In this document: piece by piece, positions 1 through 13,748 of the stretch
How the letters are laid out: every line of letters begins with the position of its first letter
Numbering within the stretch: position 1 is the stretch's first letter
Source: Chrysomallon squamiferum
Taxonomy: Eukaryota > Mollusca > Gastropoda > Neomphalida > Peltospiridae
Length of the DNA stretch: 64,000 bases
Direction of reading: 5' to 3'
Assembly: GCA_012295275.1 (NCBI GenBank)
Contig: CM022669.1
Span: 6,536,989 to 6,600,988, forward strand
Notes under the pieces: generated by a model
The model's database searches: none
What the model was told of the DNA's origin: nothing
What the model saw: only the letters and a program-made list of their open reading frames with translations
Translations under genes and position numbers: made by a program

Positions 1-169
1 GTTTCTAAGCAATATATTTTAAAAAGTATATCTGTTTTAGTCATTTATTGTTGTCGCTGTCATAATTATTATGTCGTTGTTGGTTGGTTGGTTTGTTTGT
101 TTATTTTTTTATTATTATTATTATTTTAAATATTATTAGTATATTATTTTTATTATTATGTTTCTGCAG

Positions 170-564
170 GAAATGGCTAAACTAGAAATGAGTAAAGCAG
201 CAATGAAGATGTCAACATCATACCGGTCCAGTGGACTCTCACAGCAAGAAAGACTGGGTCACAGCCGACTTGGAACACACGCCTTAGAGGAGGTAACTTA
301 GCTTTATAGAAACCAGTTTACTTTTCCCTCTTTTTATGAATAATGTAATTTCATTTCATTGATTCTGAGATAGAGAAGGACATAAAAATATGACAATATT
401 TCGATAGAGTATTTATTCACAGGGAAACAGATGTGCATGGGATTTCACAATAAAATGTTCTTACATTATTTTCATTTTAAATGTAATGGTATGTTAAAAT
501 GCTGTATTATAATATACATTTTTTTCTTTATCAGGGAGACAGAGAGAAATGCATAATAATGTAA
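170..564 (+). CDS. 3' end of an unidentified gene; C-terminus with CaaX box
   Basis: Two terminal coding exons are visible, 170-292 and 535-564, and the rest of the gene lies left of the window. The first follows a TTTCTGCAG acceptor and ends at GAG|GTAACT; the second follows TTTATCAG and stops with TAA at 562-564. Together they give 50 residues: a Met/Lys/Ser-rich stretch, then SSGLSQQERLGHSRLG, then EEGDREKCIIM. The last four residues, CIIM, form a CaaX box; a terminal Met normally favours farnesylation, and KRAS4A ends with the same four residues. If the 293-534 intron is retained, the frame ends two codons later (V-T-stop) and the box is lost. I do not recognise the protein. The phase-0 junction and both splice sites support the model; the function is unknown. 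Confidence 0.6.
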
Positions 565-999
565 CATCTACCTCATATCATCAGGAGGAGCCTTGAAGGG
601 AGCAAGAAGACAACGTACACCTTTGATTGCCATTTAAAAATCATTTTTCATTTAACATGTGATGTACTTGAAACATTTCCTAGTTTGGATGGCTGTTTTT
701 GCCCACTGAACACATGGACCAAGTTGCCTGTTAAACGGTGCTCTGTTAGGCTTGGTTGTGCTTATCTTAAGTTAGTGTTTTTTAAAATCAACCCAATCAA
801 ATAGATCTTTATATGTTTCTCTTAGCTCTTACAATTATGAAGGTTTTTATTATTATTGTTATTATTATTTTATTTATATTTGAATAACAGCTGTTTTAAA
901 ATACAGAAATGATACCACTGATGTATTTCTGTGTTTGAATGAAGACAAATTATATTTAATCAGATGATAAATAAGTCAATATCTAACTGATAATAAATA

Positions 1000-1039
<40 letters not shown>

Positions 1040-4000
1040 GAAGTAGAGGTTTAGATTTTGAAACAGAACAATTAATAGTCATTACCTAGTAGCTATTAAT
1101 GTTATAGTGTAATCCCATGCAATTAAAACATTTAAAAAAAATGATACTGAAGTTTTTAATAATATAGTCCACAGCTTAAATGATGTATTCTGTTCAATTG
1201 CAATTGCAGTGGTTATGTAGGTCACAGTTAAATTTAGTTACGACAGTAGGATAATAAAAACAAATGTATAATTAAATGTTATTTTAAAATTAGAAACAAG
1301 TATTACATAGGTATTTGGCACCCCAAAAAATAAAATAAAAATAAATACTTTAGGTCACCATGTCTTGGAAAATAAATAATTGAAATCCAGTGTTTGTTAA
1401 CTGTTCTGAAGTTTAACATGTATGATGGTTGGAACTGGCTATTAATGATATAGCAGTTGTAGTCTGAATTTTTTTTTTTTTTTTTTTTTTCCCCTGTGAC
1501 ATCACTTAAGCATCCTGAATTATTTTCTGCTGATAAATGATATAAAGACAAAGATTTTTTTTGACTTGCACAGAACATGTAAGGTATTTTAATAAAAATA
1601 TTTAATCAGTCAAAAATGAAAAACCAAAATAATCCAACCAATGGCATATAAATATTTAAAAATATTTTCATATTTGTTTTTAGTGTTAAGATGTGGAAAG
1701 AATGCAAAATTCAGAATTTTTAAATATGCTACTATTCATTAAATGTTAAACCATGGACATTCTGAAAGGACTTCACTGCTTGAAGAAAAGGTTTTATAAT
1801 TTTGACAAGCGGAAAATTTAGCATTAAAAAACCCTTTGTATTATTATGATGGAAATCATTTTAGTAACTATTTATTATTAAAAATAATCACAACACTGAA
1901 TCCATTATGGTGTGTGTTTATTTTAACGGTTGCTGATGACATCAAATTTATTGTAGCCCAGACTTGTTCTACAAAAAGCCACACTGCCATGTTGTATAGA
2001 ATAATTAGTGAAGGCAGCACACAAATTTGATAAAGGAGTTTGTACAGTGGGCAGTGGTTTTATAATAGTAAAATGATGAGTTTGTTAGACAGCATTTCAA
2101 GGTCTTCCATAAAGTGTGTATGTCCAGATGCAGAAGATCTGTTGACATGTATGTATAATATATATATGCAGTAAATACATTTGAAGAAAGTGACAGTGTT
2201 AGAATTTTAATTTCCAGTCAGATACTGAATATCATTAAAATATTAACTGTATTTTATCAAAGCTGTTGATGTAAAATGTAAGCAATTCATTTACATAATT
2301 ATGTTTGAGCCACTTTCTGTTGTTTATAGATATGTAACGTGATGTTGCATTAGGTTCATACATGCTTTATGGAAGTCCTTTGATCATATTTTCATTATAA
2401 AACTTTTATAAGCAGCTTACATTTCGTGTTTTGTAAGACTTGATACACATAATATTTGCCTTTGCTATTATTTTAGCTAGTATTTTGGATGTTTTATATA
2501 CAGATGAACTTTGAAAAACTTCAATAGCAACAATTTCTTTTTCTTACATTTTAGTTTTTTATATAGTGAGAAAATCAGTAAGATTGGTCTTTGGGGTCAG
2601 TTTTAGATACAGTTTGTGTTTTTAGCTTTTGTGTTGTCGAGTTTGTAAGAGAAACTGAACTGGATATTATATGTTCCTTCCCTATAGTTTCCTTTGGTGC
2701 TTTCTGTGTTTTTATATTTAATATATTTACTGTCTGCATAAGACACATTATGCATGTTAATCATTGGTTTAATCCAGAGACTCTAAAATTTTGTGGGTCA
2801 GAATCCTTTTAACAGTTAGGTAAATGGGAAGAAACTCATCTGCATAAAAATGCATCTTAACATTTGTCTCTGACCTTCCATTTTTCTCAGTGATTGTGTC
2901 ATGCATACCTGTTTGCAAACAATAGACAGAACACCAGTTATCAATGTAAATAATTAAGAACAGAAACGATACAGTAAAAACTTAAAATACGGCAGCATTG
3001 ATTTTGATTTAGATTACAGAGGAAAACCTTTCTGTTAATTAATTGCAGTGAATTTCTGCCTCATTGTCATGTTAGAAATATATTTTTGACAATTAACATT
3101 ATATGAACAAATATTATTTAATAATACTGACATGTTAATCCTCATTTTTATTTTTGAAGAATGAAATAACAGCAACAGTTAAAAAACAAAATTAGCTTTT
3201 CTTCATTCTTTGATTCACAGACTGTTTTTAAAATTAAGGAGCCTGCAGCTTGCAAATTAATAAGAGTCTCTGGTTTAAAGAAATTAACTGAAAGGACTAT
3301 ATTGTATCTGCCTTAGCATTATAAACCATTTATTATTTTGTAATCAGCTATATGTTGCAGAAATCATTTATCTGTATTTATTATACAAAACTGGATAGCA
3401 TAAAATGGGATCATTTATCATATTTCCTATTAGCATCCTTGTAGTTGGTAATGAAATTACGCAAAACCTTGTAACTGGCTTGTAGCAATTCTGATTTTAT
3501 CGAGACAAACATTTCTGTTTTTAATCTGTTGGTCAAGGAAGATTGAATATAAGGGAGATGACTCCTCCAATATTTTACCACATTATGTCATAAAAATTCA
3601 TTTGCAAGTTGTATGAAAATTCCCTCATATTAGGATGTTTTCACATAGTTGCTCTTTCATATTAAAATGTTTACTGTACAGATGTGTTGTTATTATTTTT
3701 ATTTTTTTAATGTATGTTGAAAACTAGCAAATAACAAATTTAAAATGTGATTATATGCACTGAAGATTCAGTTATTTCATTCTTGGGCAGAAATTCAACA
3801 AGTTGGGTTGTCTAGCAAGAAGTCATAGAAATAAAGGGACATTGATATTTTGATAGTATACCTGTCACAGTGTGTACCTAGTGTCTGTTACAGTTGAGGC
3901 AGATCCACACTGTCAGCACAGAAATTATGAGCTGGCATTCAGTTCAGCTTGAATAACATTCAGAGAGTACATGGGTACATACATGAACATCTGTTTTATT

Positions 4001-4831
4001 TATTTTTTTAGCCAAGGGTGTTCAGTGCAGCTGGGAACATCTTCCCATAATCTGCCCTTGATAGGTGTATGAAATTTTGTAAAAGGTTTAAACTAAGAAA
4101 TCCCTGTAGACATGTTTACTGGTTCTTAACTGATATTTGAAAATTATTGTTCACATTTTTAAAAGACCAGAATATTTTAAAATAAGTGATTAATCGCTGG
4201 ACTGACCAGTCCAAAATAGTGATAAAATATTTTTATATTGATTAAAACTGAATGTTTTTAAAATTTATAAACAATACAATTTTTGAAAGTTTTGGTTTTT
4301 TTTATCATGATGGATATATAAATAATTCTGAAAAATAATATTCATTACAAAATATATATTTATATATTTTTATGAATGTAAATATATGTTATGTAATGCA
4401 TTCATAATAATAAAATTTATCACAGTTACATAATATAGTTAAAATGTATCACGGATGTATATAATTTAACTAGTATTGCAATATGGTTCACAAACTGGTG
4501 TCTGATTCTGTAAATGTCAGATATAAATGTCAGTACTATGTCAGATATAAATATATCCATATATATAACCAATAGAGAATCTCTAAAACAGTCTGTGTTA
4601 CACGATCTGTATTCATTTCTCCAAATATTCAGATATAATCCCTAAGCTTGAACAGTCATTTTGCTGGGCTCTTCTGGTTATCCAAGAAGTTTAGAAACTA
4701 CAATTGTTCTTAAATATTACCAACCAAAGTTAAAATTACAATGTTCAGCATTGTGATTAAATATTTAAATCTATCCCTAAACTGTTTTATAACATCACAG
4801 TTATTGCTGTCTCTTTGTTAGTCTTAATGTG
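565..4831. other. Non-coding stretch, probably 3' UTR and spacer
   Basis: No exon-like open frame is seen on either strand. The stretch is very AT-rich, with an (ATT)n tract at about 1003-1039 and a run of about 22 T at 1469-1490. Several AATAAA-type signals occur on the + strand (for example near 1590), so part of it may be 3' UTR of the gene ending at 564. The right end would hold the 3' UTR of the convergent TIR gene. Short open frames here have no family resemblance and look random. Confidence 0.6.
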
Positions 4832-4951
4832 ACACTAACATTTTCATCATGGAAACTTTACAGAATTCTACAGGATTTTGATTTACTACTACACTAACAT
4901 TTTCATCATGGAAACATTTTACAGAATTCTACAGGATTTTGATTTACTACT
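4832..4951. repeat. Tandem duplication of about 60 bp across the TIR-gene stop codon
   Basis: Two head-to-tail copies, about 4832-4890 and 4891-4951, differ only by a small change (gaaacttt versus gaaacatttt). The right copy contains the last codons and stop of the TIR gene. The left copy therefore repeats the sequence encoding the C-terminal S-K-S-C-R-I-L-stop within the 3' UTR. High identity suggests a recent duplication, or an assembly artefact. Confidence 0.85.
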
Positions 4952-7900
4952 TTCTGAATTCTTTATCTGACGAGGTTGAGTATTTGTTCTTGTATCTTCT
5001 GCACTTTGCTGTATTTTCATTTTTTCTGACTCTACTCTTCTGCCATTATCTGCCTCTTTATTTCCTCTCTCTTGCTTCACTTGATGACTTGATGACAATT
5101 TCTCTTTGCTTTTATTTGACTGAGATACTGAACTTTCAACTTTATATTTACTTTCACTTTGTGACTGTGTTGTTAGCTGTGACTCTCTGATTTCAACAAC
5201 ATCTGAAATCTCAACTGAAGGCTTTTCTGGAGGTTTTGATTCCAGTAGGTTTGTTGACTGATCCCTGTCTGTCAATTCAAGCTTGTTCCTGTCATCTGTA
5301 GTTTGATTTCCTGACCATTCATCTGATAAAACAACTTTATCTTGGATATCTGAGGACTTAAGCTTTGGTTCTTGCAACCCAATAGCAGAGAACTGATTTT
5401 CTCTCCCTATACTTCCAGATCCATTTTCAGTTTTTGTAGTAGATACTATTTCAGGAAGGTACTCATTGATTTTCGACAACAGCCTATCAAACTCAGGACC
5501 TTCCCACATCTGTTCAACATCATGGCTGAAATCAACATAAAGTAGCTGAGTAAAAACCATACTCATAGGACCAGATGGTGGCCATGTTATATCTTCTAAC
5601 AGGAGTGGTATGATTGGTTTCTTTAGTGCATCTGCTAGACTGACTTCACGTCTGCAGTTTGCTGACAGAGTGTATTTTTTGGTGACACATGATAAAATGA
5701 CCTTGCTGCCTCTAACTCCTTTGTCAATTTTATCATAGAGAGAGTCACCACCTCCCATTTGATAGATATCCATCCAGCAGGGTGTCCCATGTTCTGTCAG
5801 TCGTTTGTACAGATTTAACACTTGTTTTTGTTTCCCCCATTGGTAGGATATAAAAACTGCTGGAGATTGTTCTTCTTTCTGAAAAAACAACAACATACAA
5901 ATTTTTAATAATATATGGATATCACATGATTAAATAATCTTTTGAACTATACTTTAACATTTTTTAATAACGATATCTCAAATAAAAAATAAAAATAAAA
6001 ATCCAAAACAAAAGAAACAGTAAAGCTATTATTTATGATTTATTATTTATTATAATTATATTTACTTTGTAGTTCTGTAACACTTAACAATGGACACTTG
6101 TACTATGAGATCTTTAAGAATGTTTAACTGGTGTAATACTCAAACATTTCAAAATAATTCCTAAAAATTGTAATGACGATGAACTCCAGTTATAATAATG
6201 ATGATAACTGTGATTGACTTGGTTAAATAAAGATATTTAAGACAGAGCAGTGGTACTTACTTCTGTGTTTATTTTTTGTTTAGAGTCTGGTTGTCTGGTG
6301 TGATCTCTTTTTGTAATTTTGACATCTTCAACCACAGGCAACCACCAGTCCTTGTATTCTAAATTAAAGTTTAAATACTGCTGCTATTTTTATTTTTGTT
6401 CATTTATAGTAGAAACTGTTTTATTTTTCTTCATTTATGGTATAAAAATTACCTATTATTAAGATAAAATAAGAAATCTGAAATACTTGAAATTATCTCT
6501 CTGTGTGTCTCCACCCACTCTCCATCCCTTCCTCACACTCATACAAAGAAAAGTGCATGTGTCAACAAAAATTACTAACAATTTAAAAAAAAAAAATTAA
6601 CATTGTAAAAGTAATGACAATTTAAAATATAACTACAAAAAAATAATACATTTAAAATACTGGCATTCTCCTTGCAAGAAAAATGAATTTAAATACAACA
6701 CAATTTTTTGTTTTAAATTAAATAAAAATCTGAAAAAAAATATATTAGAATGCCTTTTTGTATCAAAATAGCAAAATAATTGTTTTCATAATAAAACATA
6801 TCTACCTGGTACAACTTTTGATTGATCTGGCATAATATTATTATAACTCAGCTGCATCAGCAGTTCTTGGAATTTTGGTGCAGCCCAGAATCTGTCATCA
6901 ATAGTTTCCTCATGCGGTCGCACAAAGAACCTGATAAAAAGGTATTCACTGAAGATGGGTCCCATCGAGCCAGGAGGAGGCCAACTGCAGTTTTCCATCA
7001 ACAGAGGAATTAATGATTTACCAATATTGACAGCAAGATTAACCTGGACAGGAGAAAACAAAAAAATGTAATTAAAATGATTCATAACACTGTGGCTGAA
7101 TGTTCAAAACAACAAAACCTTTCACTTTTTCTGACACTATTCTTATAAAACAATTTGTCATAAGACATGATGTAATATTTTCGCAAGGTCAATAAACCAA
7201 ACTGGAACTTCAATGCAATTTGATTATAATTCTTTATTAGTAAAGGTTGATATCTAGTCTTTAAAAGATATTTAGTCTTTCTGAAATAGCTAAATGCATT
7301 TAAGCTATAATTACAAACATAAGACATAACATCTAACTTTAAACTTCAAAACCACATCACTAAAATTGCATTAAAAAAAAAATATATATATATATGCTTT
7401 TGAAACTGATATAACTTACTTCTCGTTTACAGTTTGGTGACTTGGCATATTTTTCTGTGACACAGCAAATGACCACCTTGGCTGCCCTGATCCCCTGATC
7501 AATCTTCTCAAACAGTTTGTCTCCCCCGCCCATCTGCCCCACATCCATCCAGCAGTTATATCCAGCCATTTCCAGATGGTGTACCAACATTTTAACCTCA
7601 TTCTGATAGGCCCACTGATAGCTGATGAAGATAGGTGGAGGTTCTGGATAATCAAACTCTTCATCCTCCACTACAGACTCTGAATGTTATTAAACAAACA
7701 CAATGTACTTTGCTGAAAGTTTTCTACAAAAATAGCTCACATATAGTCCTTATTGATAATGATATTAAATTAAAAGGTACAGTGATTCACCAAAAGATAT
7801 TTTACTTTTAGCTAAATAAAATTATTCATCTTTCTTTACAGTCTCTGTTTTTAGCTACAATCATTTATAGTCAACAGCTTAATGGATCAATTCATTGTTT

Positions 7901-10900
7901 TCTATTCTGGTTCTAGGATTTAAGGAAATATCTAAAGATATTTTACATATTTATTTATTTATCATTATTATTCTTAAATTATTATTAGCAATAGTAGTAG
8001 TATTTCTTATTAATACATCTATTATTATTTTAATTATTGTTTTTGTTTTTCTTTTGTGTTTATGCAGGCAAGAGGGTTGTTTAGTTTTATTTATTTATTT
8101 ATTTTAAAATATTTTTTTAAGTTCACTATATAATTAACAAAAAAGATTCTGAATAAAAAAATCTAAATACATTGTGATCTATATTTCAGAAATGTCGTTT
8201 TCAAAAGTGGTCATAATATAAAAAAAATAAAAAAGGTAACAATACAACCTAATCATTCATGATAACACAGACTGTTAGGAAAGATACTTTTAAAAATTAG
8301 GTTCATGGTTTTTAATTTTATCCATTCTAGAGGTTACAATGCAGTTTTTTCATCTATCACAAACAAACATTTTTAAACCATTCACTGACAAACAGTTGAT
8401 TTTCACACATGCTAATCTGATATTGTTTGTTTGTTATGAAAGTTATACTAATCACAATCATGAAACCTCCCTTTTTTGAAATGCTAGATATCCCCTACTT
8501 CAATCATAGTAAGGAACACCACAATTCTTCTCTTAAAAAGTCAGAAACTTCTTCATTTTTCTTGTTATTTAACTCAGTTTCAGCAGTTTGTTTTTGTAAT
8601 CTCAGAATCTCCATCTCTATATGGTGTTTCTCTTTAGCAGCTTCAAGTTTAAAATTTAACAAATCTAGTGTAGCTTTGTGTTCAATTTTTGTCATTTCTG
8701 TGAGAGATTCTATTTCAGGAATGTCAGCATCTGGGATCCATTTTTTATCTTGCGTTAACATTTTTTTCTGGCATCCATTAGAAGCTGAAAAACATCATTG
8801 TTGTTGCTAAAACTAGTCTGATATTTATTGTTATGTGCAGTAAAAAATAATAATTCTTGGGTAATGTCTGTCTACCTTTTATTATACTGTTATCACGTTG
8901 TTTTTTGCAAATACATAAGTCTTTGTATCTCTCTATGTTTTATATTTTTTCTAATTGCATAGAATGATTTAATGTATTATTCTTAATAACAGCAAAGGTT
9001 TTGCCTGGAACACAATAGGTCTTAAATTCACAAGTAAAGCCATGACAGAGTAGTAACAGCAGTCATTGGTTTCATAATATCATTACCCAGAAATCATTAA
9101 CTGACACACAATAATATTAATACTAAAATCAGTTCTACAATTTTTAACTATTTTATTTACCTGCCATCTTCATAGCATTCTCCACAATAACTGCAGCATC
9201 CATCCTGTCCATTTCCTGCAAGATGTTGAGGATGGCAAAAGTTGCTTCCCTTGTCTTGTGGGTAGAATACCACTCATTCAACATGGCCATGCATGGATCA
9301 GCTTGTTGTGACCATGCTCTGATGTCATCATTGCTGTAACCAAGGCGACTGCTTAACAAACGCCAGTCATGTTCACTATGTGGATTCAATAGTTTCGAGA
9401 TATCACGTGACCAGAATGGTGCATGGCTGAGTGTCTACAATTAATATATATTTTATCACATTAACATATATTTATATACAAAGACAAAATGTACAGAAAT
9501 GCTGGTAGATGACTGATGGATAGATGGGTGACTGGCTGGATAGCTATACAGATAGCAGACAATCAGAAAGATGGACAGATCAATGAATGGATATATAGAT
9601 GCTGATAATAGACAATGAAAAAGATTGACAGAGTGACAACTGATGGAGGAATAGAAAATTAAAATCAAATTCTAATAGAAAGACAAATGGACAGCTTGAG
9701 AGGACAGTGAGTCAAATAGATAGAAGAAAAAAAAATAGACAGTTTGTTGAGATATAAGAATATCAGACATATACAAGATAATCAAACAATAAAAAAGACA
9801 CAAAATTAGCTAGCTAACTATAGATACATTTGAAAAAGGAAGAGAAAATACCATAACTGTCAATCATTAAATTGTGATTTCTGCATAAAGAAAAACAAAA
9901 TGAATTTCTGAACGAGACAAAGTACAATTACTTTGCTGTCTATCTCTTCCACTTTCACCACTGTTTCTTCCACAGTTTCCTGTAGATCATCCAGTTTCTG
10001 ACCTTGTTGTTTGACATCATCCTTGACAATGTCCACATCGATCTTCTGCTTCTTCACCTCAGCAGACACCTCACTGATGTTTTCCTTATTAACTGTGACC
10101 CTTTCATCCAGCTCCTCAACATCATCTTTTACATCCTTGATGTCCTCAGACAATGCCATCAAACTAAATCATTTACCATTAACAATATTCATTTTAAAAT
10201 GATCATAGAATAATGCTCGATTATATTACATAGTTTGCTGAGTACTTCTTCCAAAACAAATAATCAAAACAAAAAACAAAACAGATTGTAAAAAATGTAT
10301 TGGACTCAAAACTAATAAAGTTTCTGAAATTGGGAAAATATAAACGAAAATTCAATGTTTATTGATATTTTACAATACACAGTCATCATTTTGTATTTCA
10401 GTCCAAAAATATATAAATGTTTTACCATACAGATAATTCTGATAAATCAAAATGAACTTTGATATAAAGATATAAAGGATTTTAATGTGTTCATTATTGG
10501 TTCTAGTATTCTTGACCCAATACACTGATATCCCAAAAGTACCCTTAATATCTAAGTTTAATTAGAGTAAAATCTATTATTTTGTGACACCTTTATTATG
10601 ATTCTTGTTTAAATCTGTTACATTTTCACAAGATCAAGATACTTACAAAATTAAAATAATGAAAAGATATGTTTTATAAATGAAATCACCCCAACTATTT
10701 GACATCATTCTCACCTTCGTCCCTCCAGGACATCGATGATGTGAGTGCACGCATCCTGCAAGGACTGGTTATGAGTCGTCTGCTTCAAGTTTATGATCAT
10801 AGATTTGCATTTTTCTAGAAGATGTCTGTGGACTAAACCAACAGCTCTCATCTCATTGAGTACCAAGTATTTCATCATCTGGTCATCTGGTTCCTTCAGT

Positions 10901-11232
10901 TCCTTTTCATAATACTCCATAACACGTTCTGCTGTAGACTGTTAGACATGTTCAGATTGTAAATAAATGCATAAACATATGAATGAATGAATAAATAAAC
11001 AAATGAATGAATAAATGAACTTATAGATGAACATTATTATAGACTGACAGATAGAAAAATGTAAACAGATGTGAAAAAGAGAGATAACAAGACAGAAAGA
11101 CAGAATGAAAGATGAACTAAAAGAATGACTGATATCAAAATAAACAAACATACACAAATATAAATAATTATTTGTTTACATATTAACTGTGAAATTTCAC
11201 TGATAATTTTACTAGAATAGAGTATAAGTTCA

Positions 11233-11267
<35 letters not shown>

Positions 11268-13462
11268 TCCAGCATTTTTATATACATACATAACCACTGG
11301 ACAGTACATAAACCTACAGAACCAAAAATGATTTCATCAGTGTAACATTACCAGTGACTCTTACAGTATTTACCTCATCAGAATTCACTGCAATGTGTTT
11401 TAGAATGATAGCCATTTGATAGAGTCCATACTCTGGATGTATTTGGCCTTGGAGCAGACTGTCTAAATGTTTAGCCACTCTGTGAGGCCTTTTCTTTGCC
11501 AGGACATCCAGTACTGAAAGATACTGAGAGTGGTTCATGTAACTCCCAGAAAACATTTCTTCTACTAGAGTGCCAATGTTGTCATCAGTGAAAAGCTGTT
11601 AAGAAAAAATCCTTCGTGAAATTAAAATTAAAATACAATAATGTTATCTATTTAAAACCATAAAATATAATTTAAAAAAAAAAAATATTAATAATGTTTT
11701 GCATGTAATGCCATAAAATGTATTTAGAAAATAAAACATGTAGTACTTCATTTCTATATATAAACATAGAATAACCATGAAAAATATGCCTGAGATGGGA
11801 AGAAAAACAAATAGCAAAATGCATTTTCTATACTTCTAAGTTACTGTTGCATTTGTAGCTAGTGATTTGTTAACAATAAAGCATAAGTAAAGAAATAACA
11901 AGTCTGAGTTTGAAAGTGTCAATTTCTTTTTTTTATTATGTATGCAAATAGAAAAGTAAAAAGAAGGTCTGGGTGAAAAAAGGTAATTTAAAAAAAAAAA
12001 AAAAATTGTTGTCTATATATGTCAGCTTATTGGGACTTTAATGTTATTTTAATTCTATGAATAGTAACAAAAAATGAAAATTGAAAGCCAGCAAAACAAT
12101 CATTTGAAAGCATATAAAATGTATTCATTTTTTTAGCTATTTGTTTACAGCTTAGATAAATGTATTAATTGGGATCTTTGTTGATACTACCACATACAAA
12201 TTTTAAATAAATACATATAAAAACTTCCTATTATGACAGCTGTTATGGGTGAAAAACAGACATACTGAATAAACCACAAAACATCCATCATTAATTGTTA
12301 TTGTAAATAATGGAAATCAAATCTCACATCTGGCTGTCGTTTTGCTATTTCTGGAAGCCATATCAGAATGGTTATGGCTGTATGTGGTTCCTTTATCATC
12401 TCAAAAAATGTCTGGAAGTGTGGACTAACAGACCTAGGACTGTATGGGTAAATCTGTATTATTGCAGCTGAAAAATATAAAACACACACATACACACGAA
12501 ACATTTTATTTTCTGAATTGTATATATATATACACACACACACACACACATTTATTTAGAAAGAGAAATTTTTCATAATTATTCAACCAGTAATACTGTT
12601 TTTATTGTTTTTTGGTTATGAGTTTTAATTTCATGTTTTTAAAAATGAAAAATGTTTTTTAAAAATGTTTTGTAAAAATTCAAAACAGAAAACAACAACA
12701 AATTAATACATGTTATCATAAGTTAAACAATCTCGTAACTGATAATACCATTCTTTTTTTAATTACCACTGGCCTGCCTTATTTGTTGTATACATGGTTA
12801 TGACAGTTCAAAAATATTTTTGAAAATTAAAAATGACTTTACTGTATCTAGAATACTGAACTCGGTATGAATTAAGTGAATTTTATGGGTTCTTGGTAGT
12901 GCAGTTTCAATTTATGAAAAAATACAGGATAAAATTACATTATTTTATATAAATGTCTTGAGCATCTGTAATTTCTATACATCAAAGGGGATTGGAACAA
13001 CATACCTAGAGATAAGGCAGGCCTATTGATGTTATTTTATTTTTATTTATTTTATTATTTTTTTATTATTATTATTTGTTTTACTTACTTAAAACCATTA
13101 ACAGTTAATTATTTTCTTTCTATTTAAACAACCTATTCATAATTTAAATCCTATAGCTGCATATTTCAAAGTTCTTTTTTTAAGAACAAAAATATCTTTT
13201 TAAATCACAAACGTACATAAAAGAACAGTGACATCTTCATCAAGATAGACGTTGATAAGTTTGTCTAAATATGGAGCAAAATATTTTGGTCCTTGGCTTG
13301 CCACCATGGCCACCATGGAGGAAGCTATTTCAACTACTTCTTTGTATTCATCAGTCAGACATTCAGTTAGATCTTTGATTAAACCCTCAAATCTGCTGAT
13401 TTTATCTTCATCATCCAACTGTAATGATAATAATAATAATAATAATAACAACAACAACATCA

Positions 13463-13499
<37 letters not shown>

Positions 13500-13619
13500 A
13501 TTTATCATCATCATCATCATGTTCATTACAATAACAGCAATAAAAATACTAATAATAATAATGACAAAAACAATATCATGAGAAATAATAATTGTGATCA
13601 TCAACATTATATTTGTAGT

Positions 13620-13657
<38 letters not shown>

Positions 13658-13700
13658 GCATAACAAGAAATAATACATATTACACACACACAAACACACG

Positions 13701-13748
<48 letters not shown>

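Noticed and set aside
1303-1578. 91-residue - strand frame
   Set aside because: Runs through a poly-A/poly-T tract and has no domain resemblance.
4939-5190. Hydrophobic + strand frame opposite the TIR protein tail
   Set aside because: Antisense shadow of the Ser/Glu/Lys-rich C-terminal coding exon.
10004-10213. Frames opposite the coiled-coil exon
   Set aside because: Antisense shadow of exon 9932-10163.
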